From assembly GCF_000422945.1 (NCBI RefSeq), contig NZ_AUHA01000002.1, positions 186,001-250,000 on the forward strand: a DNA stretch of 64,000 nucleotides. The letters are read 5' to 3'. Both the position numbers and the translations under genes were made by a program. This DNA is from Daejeonella oryzae DSM 19973 (GTDB lineage Bacteria > Bacteroidota > Bacteroidia > Sphingobacteriales > Sphingobacteriaceae). Each line of letters begins with the position of its first letter. Position 1 is the first letter of the stretch. Positions 42,243-50,138 of this stretch are shown piece after piece. The notes beneath the pieces were generated by a model that made no database searches, had not been told where the DNA came from, and saw only the letters and a list, made by a program, of their open reading frames with translations.

Positions 42243-43433
42243 ATGTACAAAACTTTACAGCCGGTCTTACAAAATGAGTTAGCAGAGATCGAAAAAGCAG
42301 GATTATATAAACGTGAAAGAGTTATTACTTCTCCGCAGGGAGCTGAAATTACCGTTCAGGGCGGGCAGAAAGTAATTAATTTCTGTGCTAATAATTATCT
42401 GGGATTGTCCTCTCATCCAAAAGTAATTGAAGCTGCAAAAAAAGCTATAGATTCCCACGGTTTCGGAATGTCATCTGTCCGTTTCATTTGCGGAACTCAG
42501 GATATCCATAAAGAACTGGAAGCAAAAATTTCTAAATTTTTAGGAACTGAAGATACTATTTTATATGCGGCGGCTTTTGATGCCAACGGAGGTGTTTTTG
42601 AACCCTTGTTTAACGAGCAGGATGCGATTATTTCTGATGCTTTAAACCATGCATCAATTATTGATGGTGTTCGTTTATGCAAGGCGCAGCGTTACCGCTA
42701 CAATCATGATGACATGGCCGATCTGGAAGAAAAATTAAAAGAAACACAGAATTTACGACACCGGATTATTGTAACTGACGGAGCGTTTTCTATGGATGGA
42801 ACCATCGCTCAGTTAGATAAAATTTGTGATCTGGCTGATAAATATAAAGCATTGGTAATGATCGACGAATGTCATTGCTCCGGTTTTATGGGCAAAACCG
42901 GTCGCGGAACGCATGAGCATCACAATGTAATGGGCCGCATCGATATCATTACCGGAACATTAGGAAAAGCATTAGGCGGCGCCTCCGGCGGTTTCACCTC
43001 CGGACCAAAAGAAGTTATAGACCTTCTTCGCCAGCGGTCACGCCCTTATTTATTTTCAAATACGCTGGCGCCATCCATTGTTGGAGCGTCTATTGCTGTG
43101 TTGGATATGCTTAGTGAAACAACCGAACTTCGCGATAAATTAGAAAACAATACAAGCTATTTCAGGAAAAAAATGACCGAAGCTGGTTTTGATATCAAAC
43201 CGGGAATCCATCCAATTGTGCCGATTATGCTTTACGATGCAAAATTAGCTCAGGATTTTGCTGCCAAACTTCTTGATGAAGGGATTTATGTGATTGGATT
43301 TTACTATCCGGTTGTTCCTCAGGGAAAAGCCAGAATCAGGGTGCAATTATCTGCCGCTCATACACAGCAGCATTTAGATAAAGCAATTGCGGCATTTGTA
43401 AAAGTGGGTAAAGAATTAGGTGTAATTAAGTAA
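42243..43433 (+). CDS. kbl: 2-amino-3-ketobutyrate CoA ligase (glycine C-acetyltransferase)
   Basis: PLP enzyme that cleaves 2-amino-3-ketobutyrate with CoA to glycine and acetyl-CoA, the second step of threonine degradation. The segment [14 protein letters not shown], the [22 protein letters not shown] Asp/His pair and the PLP-lysine motif [15 protein letters not shown] are diagnostic of Kbl within the alpha-oxoamine synthases. At 396 aa it has the same length as E. coli Kbl. The partner dehydrogenase is encoded at 18383-19342, not adjacent. Confidence 0.94.
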   Translation: MYKTLQPVLQNELAEIEKAGLYKRERVITSPQGAEITVQGGQKVINFCANNYLGLSSHPKVIEAAKKAIDSHGFGMSSVRFICGTQDIHKELEAKISKFLGTEDTILYAAAFDANGGVFEPLFNEQDAIISDALNHASIIDGVRLCKAQRYRYNHDDMADLEEKLKETQNLRHRIIVTDGAFSMDGTIAQLDKICDLADKYKALVMIDECHCSGFMGKTGRGTHEHHNVMGRIDIITGTLGKALGGASGGFTSGPKEVIDLLRQRSRPYLFSNTLAPSIVGASIAVLDMLSETTELRDKLENNTSYFRKKMTEAGFDIKPGIHPIVPIMLYDAKLAQDFAAKLLDEGIYVIGFYYPVVPQGKARIRVQLSAAHTQQHLDKAIAAFVKVGKELGVIK

Positions 43434-43437
43434 TTTG

Positions 43438-43445
43438 TAACTTTG
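43438..43445 (+). promoter_or_regulatory. -7-like element TAACTTTG for pheS
   Basis: Exact TAnnTTTG match 20 bases upstream of the pheS ATG, right after the kbl stop codon. A -33 box is not clear. Confidence 0.35.
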
Positions 43446-43465
43446 TCGTTCAGACAATTCAGGCT

Positions 43466-44503
43466 ATGCAGAATAAAATAGATCAGTATACTTCAGAAAT
43501 AAATTCATTCAATTCCTCCAACGCCCAGGAACTGGAAACATTCCGGATCAGGTTTTTGGGAACCAAGGGGATTATTAAAGATCTGTTCGAAGAATTTAAA
43601 ACGGTTTCTGCCGATGACAAACGAGTGTACGGTAAAGTATTGAATGAGTTTAAGCAATTAGCCGAATCAAAATATCATGAGGTAAAGGAATTGATTGACA
43701 GCATGGTCTCTGATACTCCTGAGTCAAAAATTGACCTTACCCTTCCGGGAGATGGAATGGAATTGGGATCCCGGCATCCGCTATCACTGGTAAGAAAAGA
43801 GATTGTTGAAATATTTAAAAAATTGGGCTTTAATGTGGCCGAAGGGCCAGAAATTGAAGACGACTGGCATAATTTCTCAGCCTTAAATTTTCCGGAAGAG
43901 CATCCTGCTAGAGATATGCAGGATACCTTCTTTATTAAAAAAGACAAAGAAAATGGTGATACCGCCTTACGTACTCACACTTCATCGGTTCAGGTGCGGA
44001 TGATGGAAGCCGGACAGCCTCCTTTCAGGGCAATTATGCCGGGACGGGTTTACAGAAACGAAGCTATCTCAGCAAGAGCTCATTGTTTTTTCCACCAGGT
44101 AGAAGGATTATATATTGATGAGAATGTTTCCTTTGCCGACTTAAAGCAAACACTTTTTTACTTTGTACAGGAATTATTTGGAGAAGGAACTAAAGTAAGA
44201 TTTCGTCCTTCCTATTTCCCGTTTACAGAACCGTCTGCCGAAATGGATATTTCATGCACTATATGCAAAGGAGATGGATGTCAGTTTTGCAAGCATAGCG
44301 GCTGGGTAGAAATTTTAGGCTGCGGAATGGTTGACCCTAATGTTTTGGATAACTGCAAAATAGACAGTCAGAAATTTACGGGTTATGCATTTGGAATGGG
44401 AATAGAGCGTATTACTAATCTTAAATATCAAATAAAGGATTTAAGACTCTTTTCAGAAAACGATGTTCGTTTTTTAAAGCAATTTCAATCTGAACTGATC
44501 TGA
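43466..44503 (+). CDS. pheS: Phenylalanine-tRNA ligase alpha subunit
   Basis: Class II aminoacyl-tRNA synthetase subunit. An N-terminal coiled coil (residues 1-90) precedes motif 1 (HPLSLVRKEIVEIFKKLGF), motif 2 (RAIMPGRVYRNEAISARAHCFFHQVEG), and motif 3 (GYAFGMGIERITNLKY). The CTICKGDGCQFCKHSGW stretch is the usual cysteine-bearing insert. At 345 aa it has normal length. pheT is not adjacent, as is common in Bacteroidota. Its stop overlaps the start of the downstream lipoprotein gene by one base. Confidence 0.96.
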   Translation: MQNKIDQYTSEINSFNSSNAQELETFRIRFLGTKGIIKDLFEEFKTVSADDKRVYGKVLNEFKQLAESKYHEVKELIDSMVSDTPESKIDLTLPGDGMELGSRHPLSLVRKEIVEIFKKLGFNVAEGPEIEDDWHNFSALNFPEEHPARDMQDTFFIKKDKENGDTALRTHTSSVQVRMMEAGQPPFRAIMPGRVYRNEAISARAHCFFHQVEGLYIDENVSFADLKQTLFYFVQELFGEGTKVRFRPSYFPFTEPSAEMDISCTICKGDGCQFCKHSGWVEILGCGMVDPNVLDNCKIDSQKFTGYAFGMGIERITNLKYQIKDLRLFSENDVRFLKQFQSELI

Positions 44504-44916
44504 TGAAATATCCTGCCCTTCTTTTATTGATTTTAACTGGCATTTCCTGCTCTAAAGATCAGGAGGGCCGAATACCCGATGTAGCAGTAAATTTTAGAGC
44601 ATCATTAAATGACCCAAGAATCAATCAGATTAACAATGCGGGCGGAGCTGTAGCTATTTCCGGATATGGTGTTTCGGGTTTAATTCTTTACAATACAGGA
44701 ACACGAATTGTTGCGTACGACCGATGCAGCTCTGTGAATCCGCAACAAGCCTGCGCTGTAAATATTGATAACCCTACCTTAACAGCAACCGATCCATGCA
44801 GTGGTGCAAAGTTTTCTTTAAATGACGGCACACCCGTAAAAGCTCCTGCAAAACGGCCACTAAAACAATACCTGGTAAGCATTATAAACAATTTTGAAAT
44901 TGCGGTAACTAATTAG
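44503..44916 (+). CDS. Rieske-fold-like lipoprotein lacking most cluster ligands
   Basis: A 137-aa lipoprotein (lipobox GISC at residues 13-16). The C-terminal half resembles a Rieske domain, with a segment like SGAKFSLNDGTPV...PAKRPLKQYLV. The canonical C-x-H and C-x-x-H ligands are mostly replaced: the first site reads DRCSSVN, the second DPCSGAK. The two other cysteines (QQACAV and DPCSG) could still form the structural disulfide. A [2Fe-2S] cluster is therefore unlikely. It overlaps pheS by one base and precedes a tetR gene. Function unknown. Confidence 0.65.
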   Translation: MKYPALLLLILTGISCSKDQEGRIPDVAVNFRASLNDPRINQINNAGGAVAISGYGVSGLILYNTGTRIVAYDRCSSVNPQQACAVNIDNPTLTATDPCSGAKFSLNDGTPVKAPAKRPLKQYLVSIINNFEIAVTN

Positions 44917-44917
44917 A

Positions 44918-45493
44918 ATGGAAGTAGATAAGATCAAAGAAAGTATTAAGAAAGCAGCTAAAGAGCTGTTCCGAAAATACGGTTACCATAAAACAAGCGT
45001 CAATGAAATAGCTAAAAAAGCCAAGATTGCAAAAGCTACTATCTATAAATATTTCGAATCCAAAGAATTGGTATTACATGCAATTTTAATGGATTATATT
45101 CGCCACAGTGTTCAGGATATTATTCATAACCCCACAGAAGATCTGGACCAGGAAGCATATCTCACCAGTATTATCCTAAAAACAAGCCGTCTTTCGTATA
45201 CGGTTTGCAATGAATTTATCGGCTGGGAGTTTATTCGTGAATCGACAAATGCACAAGAATTTTTAAAAACTCTTTCAGATGAACTGGAAGAACTACTTGT
45301 CCAGTCATTTAATGAAACCCAACTATTTCAGGCAGATCATTATCCAGACCGCCTGCGGTTTTTAATTAAAGCCAGTAAAAGTATTGTGTTTTCATTTGCT
45401 TTCACTTCAGTAACCGATTCAGACGTTCGAAAAAATTTCATTTCTTTTCAAAAAGAAATTCTTCCCTATCTGGTAAAAGCAGCTATCAAGTAA
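44918..45493 (+). CDS. TetR/AcrR-family transcriptional regulator
   Basis: A 191-aa one-component regulator. The N-terminal HTH is clear: IKKAAKELFRKYGYHKTSVNEIAKKAKIAKATIYKYFESKELVL. The C-terminal helical part is the ligand-binding/dimer domain and does not point to a known ligand. It starts one base after the Rieske-like lipoprotein gene, so it may be co-transcribed with that gene and pheS. Inverted repeats lie downstream at 45519-45546 and 45718-45732. Confidence 0.9.
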   Translation: MEVDKIKESIKKAAKELFRKYGYHKTSVNEIAKKAKIAKATIYKYFESKELVLHAILMDYIRHSVQDIIHNPTEDLDQEAYLTSIILKTSRLSYTVCNEFIGWEFIRESTNAQEFLKTLSDELEELLVQSFNETQLFQADHYPDRLRFLIKASKSIVFSFAFTSVTDSDVRKNFISFQKEILPYLVKAAIK

Positions 45494-45518
45494 AGAGAAT
45501 GTTAATTGTTTGTTAATT

Positions 45519-45546
45519 TTTATACCAATTTGGTTTTTGGTATAAA
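45519..45546. repeat. Inverted repeat downstream of tetR
   Basis: Arms TTTATACCAA and TTGGTATAAA are exact reverse complements around an 8-base TTTGGTTT loop. It could be a weak terminator for tetR or a regulator-binding site; the right arm is not followed by a T-run. Confidence 0.4.
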
Positions 45547-45717
45547 TTCGGTTATATTTAACGAAATGACAGACAAAACAACACTCATGAGCAGAGAAAT
45601 TCTCTTTTTTTCGGATTTAATTGATGAACGTTTTGATTGTACAGAAGAAGCTAAAACCGGTTTCTTTTCTTACATTCTGAGCTTCTTTTATTAATTCAAT
45701 TCCATCCCCAGGCAGTA

Positions 45718-45732
45718 TCCGCAATTTGCGGA
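45718..45732. promoter_or_regulatory. Short GC-rich palindrome, possible operator
   Basis: TCCGCAA and TTGCGGA pair perfectly around a single T. It is located 155 bases upstream of the RlmD-type gene. Confidence 0.3.
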
Positions 45733-45786
45733 AACCCATCCCCGCATTCGCAACTCTTTCTTTTTCCCGCTAAAAAGAATATTCAA

Positions 45787-45819
45787 TTTAGACTAATTTC
45801 TTATTTAAGTGTAATTTTG
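45787..45819 (+). promoter_or_regulatory. Candidate promoter of the rRNA methyltransferase gene
   Basis: TTTA at 45787-45790 approximates the TTTG -33 box, and TAATTTTG at 45812-45819 matches the TAnnTTTG -7 element, with a 21-base spacer. The start codon is 69 bases downstream of the -7 box. Confidence 0.45.
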
Positions 45820-45887
45820 GCGCTTATTAAAATTAGTTGCAGTAAAGCCAGTCTAAGCTGAACCTACTAACGAATTATAAAATCTTA

Positions 45888-47321
45888 ATGAAGAAGCTAA
45901 CTGCTGATAAAAAGTTTTTGCAAAACATCAGGGTAATCGATATTGCCGAAGAAGGAAAAGGAATTGGAAAATCTGAAGAACTGGTCATTTTCATTGACAA
46001 GGCAATTCCGGGTGATATTGTAGATATTGAACTGATGCGCAAGAAAAAGAAATTTTTCGAGGCACGCATTCAGAACATGGTTCAACCCTCAGAACACCGC
46101 ATAGAACCTTTTTGCCAGCATTTTGGAGATTGCGGCGGCTGTAAATGGCAGCACATGACCTATGATTCGCAACTTTATTACAAACAAAAAAGCGTTACCG
46201 ATGCATTAGAGCGTATTGGCAAGGTGAATACAAGTGGAATTGAGCCCATTTTGCCATCTCAGGCTTCAAGATATTATCGCAACAAGCTGGAATATACTTT
46301 TTCTGATAAGCGCTGGCTTACCGATGAAGATATGCGGAACAATGAAGAAATGGAAATGAATGCGCTTGGATACCATATTCCCGGCCGGTTCGATAAAATT
46401 CTGGATATTCAGCATTGCCATTTACAAGCCGATCCCTCTAATGAGATCCGTAATGAAATTCGCCGCTTTGCATTGGAGCAGCAAATTTCTTTTTATAATC
46501 TTCGCAATCACGAAGGAGCTCTTAGAAACCTCATCATCCGCAATACAACTATTGGCGAACTGATGGTGATTGTAGTTTTCGCTTACGCGGATGAAGACCA
46601 GGTAAAGTTAATGATGACGTTTGTTCAGGAGCGTTTTCCCGGAATTACATCCTTATTATACATTCTTAATGAGAAGAAGAATGACACCATTTTCGATCAG
46701 GAAATTCATGTGTTTGCAGGCCGCGATCATATCTTTGAGAACATGCCTGCCGGCAAATCGGAGAATGGCGATCTGAAATTCAAAATAGGTCCGAAATCAT
46801 TTTACCAGACCAATTCTGATCAGGCTCATGAATTGTATAAAATTACCCGTGAATTTGCTGATTTTAAAGGCGATGAACTGGTTTATGACTTGTATACCGG
46901 AGCCGGAACCATTGCCAATTTTGTGGCTTCGGATGTAAAACATGTAATTGGCGTTGAATATGTGCCAACAGCCATTGAAGATGCTAAACTAAATTCAGAA
47001 ATTAACAACATTAGCAATACCAGCTTTTTTGCCGGCGATATGAAAGATATTTTAAACGCCGAATTTGTTCTGGAACATGGTAAACCCGATGTGGTAATTT
47101 CAGATCCTCCGCGTGCGGGAATGCATGCAGACGTGGTAAAAAGATTACTGGAAATAGAAGCGCCTAAAATTGTGTATGTAAGTTGCAATGCCGCAACTCA
47201 GGCCAGAGATATTACTTTATTAACTGAAAAATATGAAGTAAGCCGCATTCGTCCGGTAGACATGTTTCCGCATACACAACATGTTGAAAATGTTGTTCTT
47301 TTAACCTTAAAACAAGCTTAA
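45888..47321 (+). CDS. rlmD: 23S rRNA (uracil-5-)-methyltransferase, RlmD/RumA family
   Basis: SAM-dependent RNA m5U methyltransferase of 477 aa. An N-terminal TRAM-like domain (IRVIDIAEEGKGIGKS) is followed by the [4Fe-4S] cysteines CQHFGDCGGCKW, the KSFYQTNSDQA segment, the SAM motif YDLYTGAGTIANFVA and the catalytic SDPPRAGMH...VYVSCNAATQARD. All fit the RumA/TrmA group; the specific target base (1939-type or 747-type) is not certain. The next gene follows after five bases. Confidence 0.9.
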   Translation: MKKLTADKKFLQNIRVIDIAEEGKGIGKSEELVIFIDKAIPGDIVDIELMRKKKKFFEARIQNMVQPSEHRIEPFCQHFGDCGGCKWQHMTYDSQLYYKQKSVTDALERIGKVNTSGIEPILPSQASRYYRNKLEYTFSDKRWLTDEDMRNNEEMEMNALGYHIPGRFDKILDIQHCHLQADPSNEIRNEIRRFALEQQISFYNLRNHEGALRNLIIRNTTIGELMVIVVFAYADEDQVKLMMTFVQERFPGITSLLYILNEKKNDTIFDQEIHVFAGRDHIFENMPAGKSENGDLKFKIGPKSFYQTNSDQAHELYKITREFADFKGDELVYDLYTGAGTIANFVASDVKHVIGVEYVPTAIEDAKLNSEINNISNTSFFAGDMKDILNAEFVLEHGKPDVVISDPPRAGMHADVVKRLLEIEAPKIVYVSCNAATQARDITLLTEKYEVSRIRPVDMFPHTQHVENVVLLTLKQA

Positions 47322-47326
47322 ACAGT

Positions 47327-47722
47327 ATGGAAATTAAAGATCTGTTAGACCAGGAGAACAGTAATAAGGAAAATCCAAAACAGGAAAATCCTCTACAAAG
47401 CTTAGAGGCTGATCTGAAAATGTACAGCGATTCTATTAAAGAGGTTTCATTAGAAATTATGGTGGAGGGATTATCGTCTTATCCGCTATTTGTAGCTCAC
47501 CAGCATGAGGTTAAACTTGGAGAACCCATTCTGGATAGAAATGAATTAAATACCGGATGGAGTATTCACGCTTCAACCATTGAAGAATTTGTTGAGAAAG
47601 GAATTATACATCCTGATAAGAAAGAAAAGTTTATCAAGCAATACAAAAACGCCCGTGATTTTATGTGCCTTTTTGTAATAGTTCCCGAAGGTGCGAATTT
47701 TGTATTTTATCCCTACCAATAG
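47327..47722 (+). CDS. Hypothetical protein, 131 aa, downstream of rlmD
   Basis: No family recognised. The N-terminus is acidic and polar (MEIKDLLDQENSNKENPKQENP), followed by a folded-looking segment with VSLEIMVEGLSSYPLFVAHQHEVKLGEPILDR and FMCLFVIVPEGANFVFYPYQ. No signal peptide or membrane segment. The five-base gap to rlmD and the strong terminator downstream place it as the last gene of that operon. Function unknown. Confidence 0.7.
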   Translation: MEIKDLLDQENSNKENPKQENPLQSLEADLKMYSDSIKEVSLEIMVEGLSSYPLFVAHQHEVKLGEPILDRNELNTGWSIHASTIEEFVEKGIIHPDKKEKFIKQYKNARDFMCLFVIVPEGANFVFYPYQ

Positions 47723-47731
47723 CCTATAGCT

Positions 47732-47782
47732 TTTTATTATCCCGTAATCCTGATTTTAGATCAGGATTACGGGATAATAAAA
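47732..47782. terminator. Strong bidirectional terminator
   Basis: A 22-bp perfect stem (arms with TTATCCCGTAATCCTGA and complement) around a 7-base loop, with A- and T-rich edges on both strands. It separates the rlmD operon from the convergent DUF2807 gene. Confidence 0.9.
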
Positions 47783-47786
47783 TCTG

Positions 47787-48515
47787 CTAATTATTTCGCT
47801 TGCGGATATTCGCCATTTTTGAAACTTCCTTCGATTTTATCACCGCATTACCGTCGTAAGTAATATTCGATAATCCGCTGGCATCCACTTCCAGTGTTTT
47901 TTCGGCAGAAATAAAGATATTGGAAACGCCGCTGGTTTTTGCTCTGAGATTCTGGGTTATTAATTCATACGCTTTTAAATTTGAAGCTCCGCTGCTTTCA
48001 ATATCCACCAAATCAGCTTTACCCGATAAATTAAGATTTACTGCTCCGCTGATTTCAATATTCAGGTCTTTAACATCCAGCGACAGTTTGCTGTTATTGG
48101 CTCCTGAAAGCTTGATTTGAAATTTATCTGAAACTATAGGCTGCTCTGAATTAACCTTTGTTGCGCCACTTCCGCTTACGCTGATCAGTTGTTTATAAGT
48201 TATATACACTTTAAGCTTTACATTATTAAAATCATCATATCTCTTTTCATTATTATTTTCTGTCCGGATAATGAGCACATTATTAACAACCTCAACCTTT
48301 AAGCGTTCATTGTATCTCTTATTATTCACTTCGATATCTACCTTTTCCTGATCACCTTTTGTAATGTATACATCTGCAATACCGGAAACCTTTAAAGATT
48401 TAAAGCCCGAGACCGGTCTGCTTTCCTTAATTAATTCCTCCTGTGCCATTGCCAGGTTTGTACCCAGTAATAAGAAAAGCACTAAATTTAATTTCATCAA
48501 ATTTTTCATATCCAA
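47787..48515 (-). CDS. Exported DUF2807 (head GIN domain) protein
   Basis: A 242-aa secreted protein. A signal peptide ends near NLAMAQ (residue 25), followed by SRPVSGFKSLKVSGIADVYITKG, the typical head-GIN start. Then comes a right-handed beta-helix of repeated turns rich in SG-A/S motifs (VSGSGATKVN, LSGANNSKLS, ISGAVNLNLSGKA, TSGVSNIFIS, DASGLSNITY), as in DUF2807. A putative surface or adhesin-like role is inferred only from the family. Confidence 0.87.
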   Translation of the reverse strand: MDMKNLMKLNLVLFLLLGTNLAMAQEELIKESRPVSGFKSLKVSGIADVYITKGDQEKVDIEVNNKRYNERLKVEVVNNVLIIRTENNNEKRYDDFNNVKLKVYITYKQLISVSGSGATKVNSEQPIVSDKFQIKLSGANNSKLSLDVKDLNIEISGAVNLNLSGKADLVDIESSGASNLKAYELITQNLRAKTSGVSNIFISAEKTLEVDASGLSNITYDGNAVIKSKEVSKMANIRKRNN

Positions 48516-48674
48516 AATGTTGTTTTCAGAATATATGACGTGGGCAGGCGGAGGTTAGTTGCATTGGCAGCATAAATATATTTATGCAAGCTTCTGCATT
48601 AAATATAAAGTTTACAGAAAGCAATTTTTAAAACGTTTGAAATATGTAATTTCAGGCGAAAATTTACCTGATCT

Positions 48675-49184
48675 ATGGCCAACAGAAAACTGCTCATTCT
48701 TAATCAAATACAAATTCAGCAAAAGATAGACCGGATGGCTTACCAAATCCTTGAAGATAATTTGCAGGAAAAAGAACTGATCATGGCCGGAATTGTAAAT
48801 CGCGGGTATACCATTGCTCTACGTCTGAAAAAAATCCTTGAAAAAATTTCAGATATCAAAATCACGTTAATGAAAATTGAGCTGGATAAAGACAGCACTC
48901 ATTTAAAAGCTGAAACCGATCTGGAAATTTCAGAGACAGAAAACAAAGTGATTATTTTGGTTGATGATGTTTTAAACAGCGGGCGCACACTGGCATATGG
49001 CTTGGGAATTTTTCTGGATGTTCCTTTAAAAAAGTTACGTACGCTGGTTTTGATCGACCGAAACCACCGTATCTTTCCGGTTTCCCCGGATTTTACCGGA
49101 CTTGAATTGGCTACAGTTTTAAAAGAACATGTAGAAGTAGTTTTGGATGAAAAGGGAGAAGAAGATGCTGTTTATCTCTCCTGA
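48675..49184 (+). CDS. Phosphoribosyltransferase-family protein (PyrR-like)
   Basis: A 169-aa PRTase-fold protein. The PRPP loop is IILVDDVLNSGRTLAYG (about residues 95-111) and the ILNQIQIQQKIDRMAYQILED N-terminus recalls PyrR. The pyrimidine operon is not nearby, so a regulatory or salvage role is unproven. It overlaps the convergent aroK gene by 13 bases at the stop codons. Confidence 0.82.
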   Translation: MANRKLLILNQIQIQQKIDRMAYQILEDNLQEKELIMAGIVNRGYTIALRLKKILEKISDIKITLMKIELDKDSTHLKAETDLEISETENKVIILVDDVLNSGRTLAYGLGIFLDVPLKKLRTLVLIDRNHRIFPVSPDFTGLELATVLKEHVEVVLDEKGEEDAVYLS

Positions 49185-49693
49185 TTTTCATTAACATGGC
49201 TCAGATAACCGGCAAGCTTTTCGGCGGTAAGATCTATCCCGCTTATAATAAATGCGGCTTTATTATAATAAATTTCACGTTCTGATAATTTACCAGAAAT
49301 AAAATCTATCAGCTCCTGCCCTTTTAAATCTTTAATTAGCGGACGTTCAGTTTTTGAATTTTCCAGTCTGTCTGCAAGCGTTTTTGCTGATAATGACAAA
49401 TAAATCACTTTGCCGTTTTGATTCATCCATTCCATATTATCGAAATAACATGGAGCACCGCCCCCGGTGGCAATAACACAATTATCAGGATACCAGCTTT
49501 TCTGCAAAATATCCCGCTCTATTTCACGGAAAGATTCCTCTCCATAAAGTTGAAAATAATCCGCTACTTTCAATCCTGTTTTTTGCTCCACAAGTTTGTC
49601 ACTGTCAAAAAACTCCAGGCCCAGTTGCCGGGCTAATTTTCTACCCAAACTGCTTTTGCCGCTACCCATAAATCCTACTAAAAAAATCTTCAT
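49172..49693 (-). CDS. aroK: Shikimate kinase
   Basis: ATP-dependent phosphorylation of shikimate, step five of aromatic amino-acid synthesis. The Walker A motif is GFMGSGKSSLGRK (residues 6-18), FFDSDKLVE holds the shikimate-contacting Asp, FREIERD follows, and GGGAPCY is the shikimate loop. The lid carries ERPLIKDL. At 173 aa it has normal length. It overlaps the DinB gene by four bases and ends the minus-strand operon. Confidence 0.94.
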   Translation of the reverse strand: MKIFLVGFMGSGKSSLGRKLARQLGLEFFDSDKLVEQKTGLKVADYFQLYGEESFREIERDILQKSWYPDNCVIATGGGAPCYFDNMEWMNQNGKVIYLSLSAKTLADRLENSKTERPLIKDLKGQELIDFISGKLSEREIYYNKAAFIISGIDLTAEKLAGYLSHVNENQER

Positions 49694-50133
49694 ATAAGTC
49701 CCTCTCTTTTCATCATTATATAATCTGTTTCAGGCGGATTAATCCCTTCTGCTCTAAAAATGCTTGAAATTTGTGCCCGGTGATATGTAGAATGATTCAA
49801 CATATGAAAAAATATATCGGCAACCCTGTTTGAGAACCTCTCACCTTTTGAATTTGTGTAATGAATGTTAAGCTGCTGATCTGCTTCTTTAAATACTGCG
49901 CAAATCAAAATGAAATTTTTCAAATGTATTTTCTCAAACAAACGGCGTTCGTGAATTTGCCAGGTTCCATACTCCTCGGGCTGAGCAATAATGCGTTTCA
50001 TCCAAATATGCTGCGCATTTAAAACATGACTGAACAATTTCTCTGCCTGAGGCATAGAGCGAGCCGATTGATTAAACACCTCTATCACTTTATAATCAGC
50101 AAGCTGCGTATACCTGATAATATCTGCCAACAT
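49690..50133 (-). CDS. DinB-family protein
   Basis: A 147-aa four-helix DinB-like protein. Conserved His positions are seen in LFSHVLNAQHIWMKRI (about residues 32-45) and in the C-terminal HMLNHSTYHRAQI motif, which together would bind a metal. Members act as metal-dependent thiol transferases or remain uncharacterised. It sits between the permease and aroK genes, with a five-base gap and a four-base overlap respectively. Confidence 0.83.
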   Translation of the reverse strand: MLADIIRYTQLADYKVIEVFNQSARSMPQAEKLFSHVLNAQHIWMKRIIAQPEEYGTWQIHERRLFEKIHLKNFILICAVFKEADQQLNIHYTNSKGERFSNRVADIFFHMLNHSTYHRAQISSIFRAEGINPPETDYIMMKREGLI

Positions 50134-50138
50134 ATTTA

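Larger units (their letters stand above)
45494..45887. other. 394-bp intergenic region with two inverted repeats and a possible short ORF
   Basis: Holds a 10-bp-arm inverted repeat (45519-45546), a frame at 45566-45694 encoding 42 aa (MTDKTTLMSREILFF..., no recognised family), a 7-bp-arm palindrome (45718-45732) and the rlmD promoter candidate (45787-45819). The short ORF is too weak to call as a gene. Confidence 0.5.

Noticed and set aside
45566-45694. 42-aa frame between tetR and rlmD
   Set aside because: Kept only as a note in the intergenic entry: too short, no family, no strong initiation signal.
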